From the NCBI RefSeq assembly GCF_001017435.1, contig NZ_CP011371.1, positions 4,464,001-4,528,000 of the forward strand: a stretch of DNA of 64,000 nucleotides, written 5' to 3'. The stretch's first letter is position 1, and each line of letters opens with the position of its first letter. The notes beneath the pieces are model-generated. The model was not told where the DNA came from and did no database searches. It worked only from the letters and a program-made list of their open reading frames with translations. Shown in pieces: positions 62,651 to 64,000 of this stretch. A program made the position numbers and the translations under genes. The stretch comes from Caldimonas brevitalea. GTDB taxonomy: Bacteria; Pseudomonadota; Gammaproteobacteria; Burkholderiales; Burkholderiaceae_C.

Positions 62651-63649
62651 ATGCACGTCTTTCGCGGTTTTCACCATGCAGCGCTGGCGCCGGCCTGCGC
62701 CCTCACCATCGGCAATTTCGACGGGGTGCACCGCGGCCATCAGGCCATGCTGGCGCTGCTGAAGGTCGAGGCCGAGCACCGCGGATTGCCCAGCTGCGTG
62801 CTGACCTTCGAGCCGCATCCGCGCGATTTCTTCGCCGCCCAGGCCGGCAAGCCCGAGCTGGCGCCCGCCCGCATCGCGACGCTGCGCGACCAGCTGAGCG
62901 AATTGCAGCGCTGCGGCGTCGACCAGGTGGTGGTGCTGCCGTTCGACCAGCGTTTGTCGCGCTTGTCGCCCGACGAGTTCGTGCGCGAGGTGCTGCTCGA
63001 CGGGCTGGGCGCTCGTTACGTGCTGGTCGGCGACGATTTCCGCTTCGGTGCCAAGCGTGCCGGCGACTACGCCACGCTCGACGCCGCCGGAGACCAACTC
63101 GGCTTCGACGTCGCCCGCATGAACAGCTACGAGGTGCACGGCCTGCGCGTGTCCAGCTCGGCCGTGCGCGACGCGCTGGCGCGCGGCGACATGGACGCCG
63201 CCGCCGCACTGCTCGGTCGCCCCTACAGCATCAGCGGCCACGTCATCCACGGGCGCAAGCTGGGGCGCGACCTCGGCTTTCGCACGCTGAACCTGCGCTT
63301 TCATCACCGCAAACCGGCGGCAATGGGCATCTTCGCGGTCCGCACCCATGGCCTGGCCGACAGCCCGCTCGACGGTGTCGCCAGCCTGGGGGTGCGCCCG
63401 ACGGTCGAGGACGCCGGCCGCGTGCTGCTCGAAGTGCACTGCCTCGATTGGCCGGCCAGCCTGGGCGCCGAGGGGGGCTACGGTAAACTCGTGCGTGTGG
63501 AACTGCTGCACAAACTGCGCGACGAGGCCCGCTACGACGGCCTGGACGCATTGACTGCCGCCATCCGTCAGGATGCGGAGAACGCGCGCGCCTTCTTCGC
63601 GTCGCTGCACGTCCAAACCCGGCGCCAAACCACACGCGACCGAATTTAA
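62651..63649 (+). CDS. ribF: Bifunctional riboflavin kinase/FAD synthetase
   Basis: Makes FMN and FAD from riboflavin. The 332-residue protein has the N-terminal FAD synthetase (IGNFDGVHRGHQAML near residue 21; VSSSAVRDAL) and the C-terminal riboflavin kinase (GRKLGRDLGFRTLNL, in which the kinase GxxxGxxLGxPTxN pattern is recognisable). The ATG at 62651 is preceded by TAATCCGCGC; an in-frame upstream ATG at 62588 adds an Ala/Pro-rich stretch. It precedes ileS by 99 bases, the standard ribF-ileS(-lspA) order. Confidence 0.96.
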   Translation: MHVFRGFHHAALAPACALTIGNFDGVHRGHQAMLALLKVEAEHRGLPSCVLTFEPHPRDFFAAQAGKPELAPARIATLRDQLSELQRCGVDQVVVLPFDQRLSRLSPDEFVREVLLDGLGARYVLVGDDFRFGAKRAGDYATLDAAGDQLGFDVARMNSYEVHGLRVSSSAVRDALARGDMDAAAALLGRPYSISGHVIHGRKLGRDLGFRTLNLRFHHRKPAAMGIFAVRTHGLADSPLDGVASLGVRPTVEDAGRVLLEVHCLDWPASLGAEGGYGKLVRVELLHKLRDEARYDGLDALTAAIRQDAENARAFFASLHVQTRRQTTRDRI

Positions 63650-63748
63650 AGCTCGCCGCCCCCCAGCGAGCCCGGCCCGCCGACGCCGACAGATCCACGA
63701 CGCGGCGGCCGCCACCAGCTTTTCTGCGCAGAGCCTGCGCCGCCCATC

Positions 63749-64000
63749 ATGAGCGACACGCCCCAAGACTATCGAGCCACCCTCAACCTGCCCGACACGC
63801 CCTTCCCAATGCGCGGCGACCTGCCCAAGCGCGAACCGGGCTGGGTCAAGGCCTGGGACGAGCAAGGCATCTACAAGAAGCTGCGCGACGCCCGCTGCAA
63901 CGCACCGAAGTTCGTGCTGCACGACGGCCCGCCCTATGCCAACGGCCAGATCCACATGGGGCACGCCGTCAACAAGATCCTCAAGGACATGATCGTCAAG
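63749..64000 (+). CDS. ileS: Isoleucyl-tRNA synthetase (partial, N-terminal 84 residues)
   Basis: Start of IleS, cut by the right edge of the window. The visible part [32 protein letters not shown] leads into the catalytic domain with the HIGH motif in [24 protein letters not shown] (H-M-G-H). It follows ribF on the same strand, as in most proteobacteria, and lspA would be expected next. Confidence 0.95.
   Translation, partial: MSDTPQDYRATLNLPDTPFPMRGDLPKREPGWVKAWDEQGIYKKLRDARCNAPKFVLHDGPPYANGQIHMGHAVNKILKDMIVK

Overview
The window looks like ordinary chromosome of a high-GC betaproteobacterium of the order Burkholderiales (Rubrivivax/Caldimonas/Roseateles-type relatives; the genus cannot be fixed from sequence alone). 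The evidence is gene order: rpsP-rimM-trmD-rplS, the pcnB-folK-deoxynucleoside kinase block, hda next to purM, murJ divergent from rpsT, DUF3579 next to argD-argF, kynB-kynU-kynA, and ribF-ileS at the right end. I see no tRNA or rRNA gene, no insertion sequence, no prophage and no CRISPR array.

Left part (1-31 kb), housekeeping: a patatin-like phospholipase cut by the window edge, a histidine-rich exported protein, dnaE divergent from trhO, a pirin/LysR divergent pair, gluQ and orn convergent, a CAAX-type M48 protease, phhB-rsgA, a CobD/CbiB-like membrane protein, a Nudix hydrolase, the rpsP-rimM-trmD-rplS operon with its promoter and terminator, a TM2 protein, DUF47-Pit phosphate transport, deoxynucleoside kinase/DUF486/folK/pcnB/HAD/hda, purM, a SirB1-type protein, murJ, rpsT, DUF3579, argD and argF.

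Middle part (about 31-49.4 kb), accessory: a biosynthetic gene cluster for a halogenated aryl polyene resembling xanthomonadin. A rightward block (31967-44405) encodes an acyl carrier protein, a COG4648 membrane protein, an ANL-type aryl:ACP ligase, two hotdog dehydratases, an LpxL-like acyltransferase, a LolA-like carrier, an MMPL/RND exporter, a polysaccharide deacetylase-like protein, a methyltransferase, one ketosynthase with its chain-length-factor partner, a ketoreductase and a terminal lipoprotein. A leftward block (49349-44481) encodes a flavin-dependent halogenase-like enzyme, a XanB2/FkbO-type chorismatase, a MipA/OmpV protein, a PlsC acyltransferase and a family 2 glycosyltransferase. 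The inferred route is: chorismate to hydroxybenzoate, activation onto the ACP, elongation and reduction to a polyene, methylation/halogenation, attachment to a lipid/sugar carrier, and export to the outer membrane. A UbiE-like methyltransferase is divergent at the left edge.

Right part (49.5-64 kb), housekeeping again: DUF2784, an HD-domain protein, a YkgJ protein, the kynurenine pathway operon kynBUA, ppnP, a CsgG/HfaB-type lipoprotein, murB, yajQ, a retropepsin-like protease, a paired acyl-CoA dehydrogenase operon, an RsuA-family pseudouridine synthase, an orphan membrane protein, ribF and the start of ileS. Noteworthy non-coding signals include a symmetric double -10 dyad between dnaE and trhO that predicts leaderless messages for both, tandem duplicated terminators behind rpsT, a 16-bp palindrome before argD, an 11-bp tandem repeat in the same gap, and direct repeats before the polyene operon.
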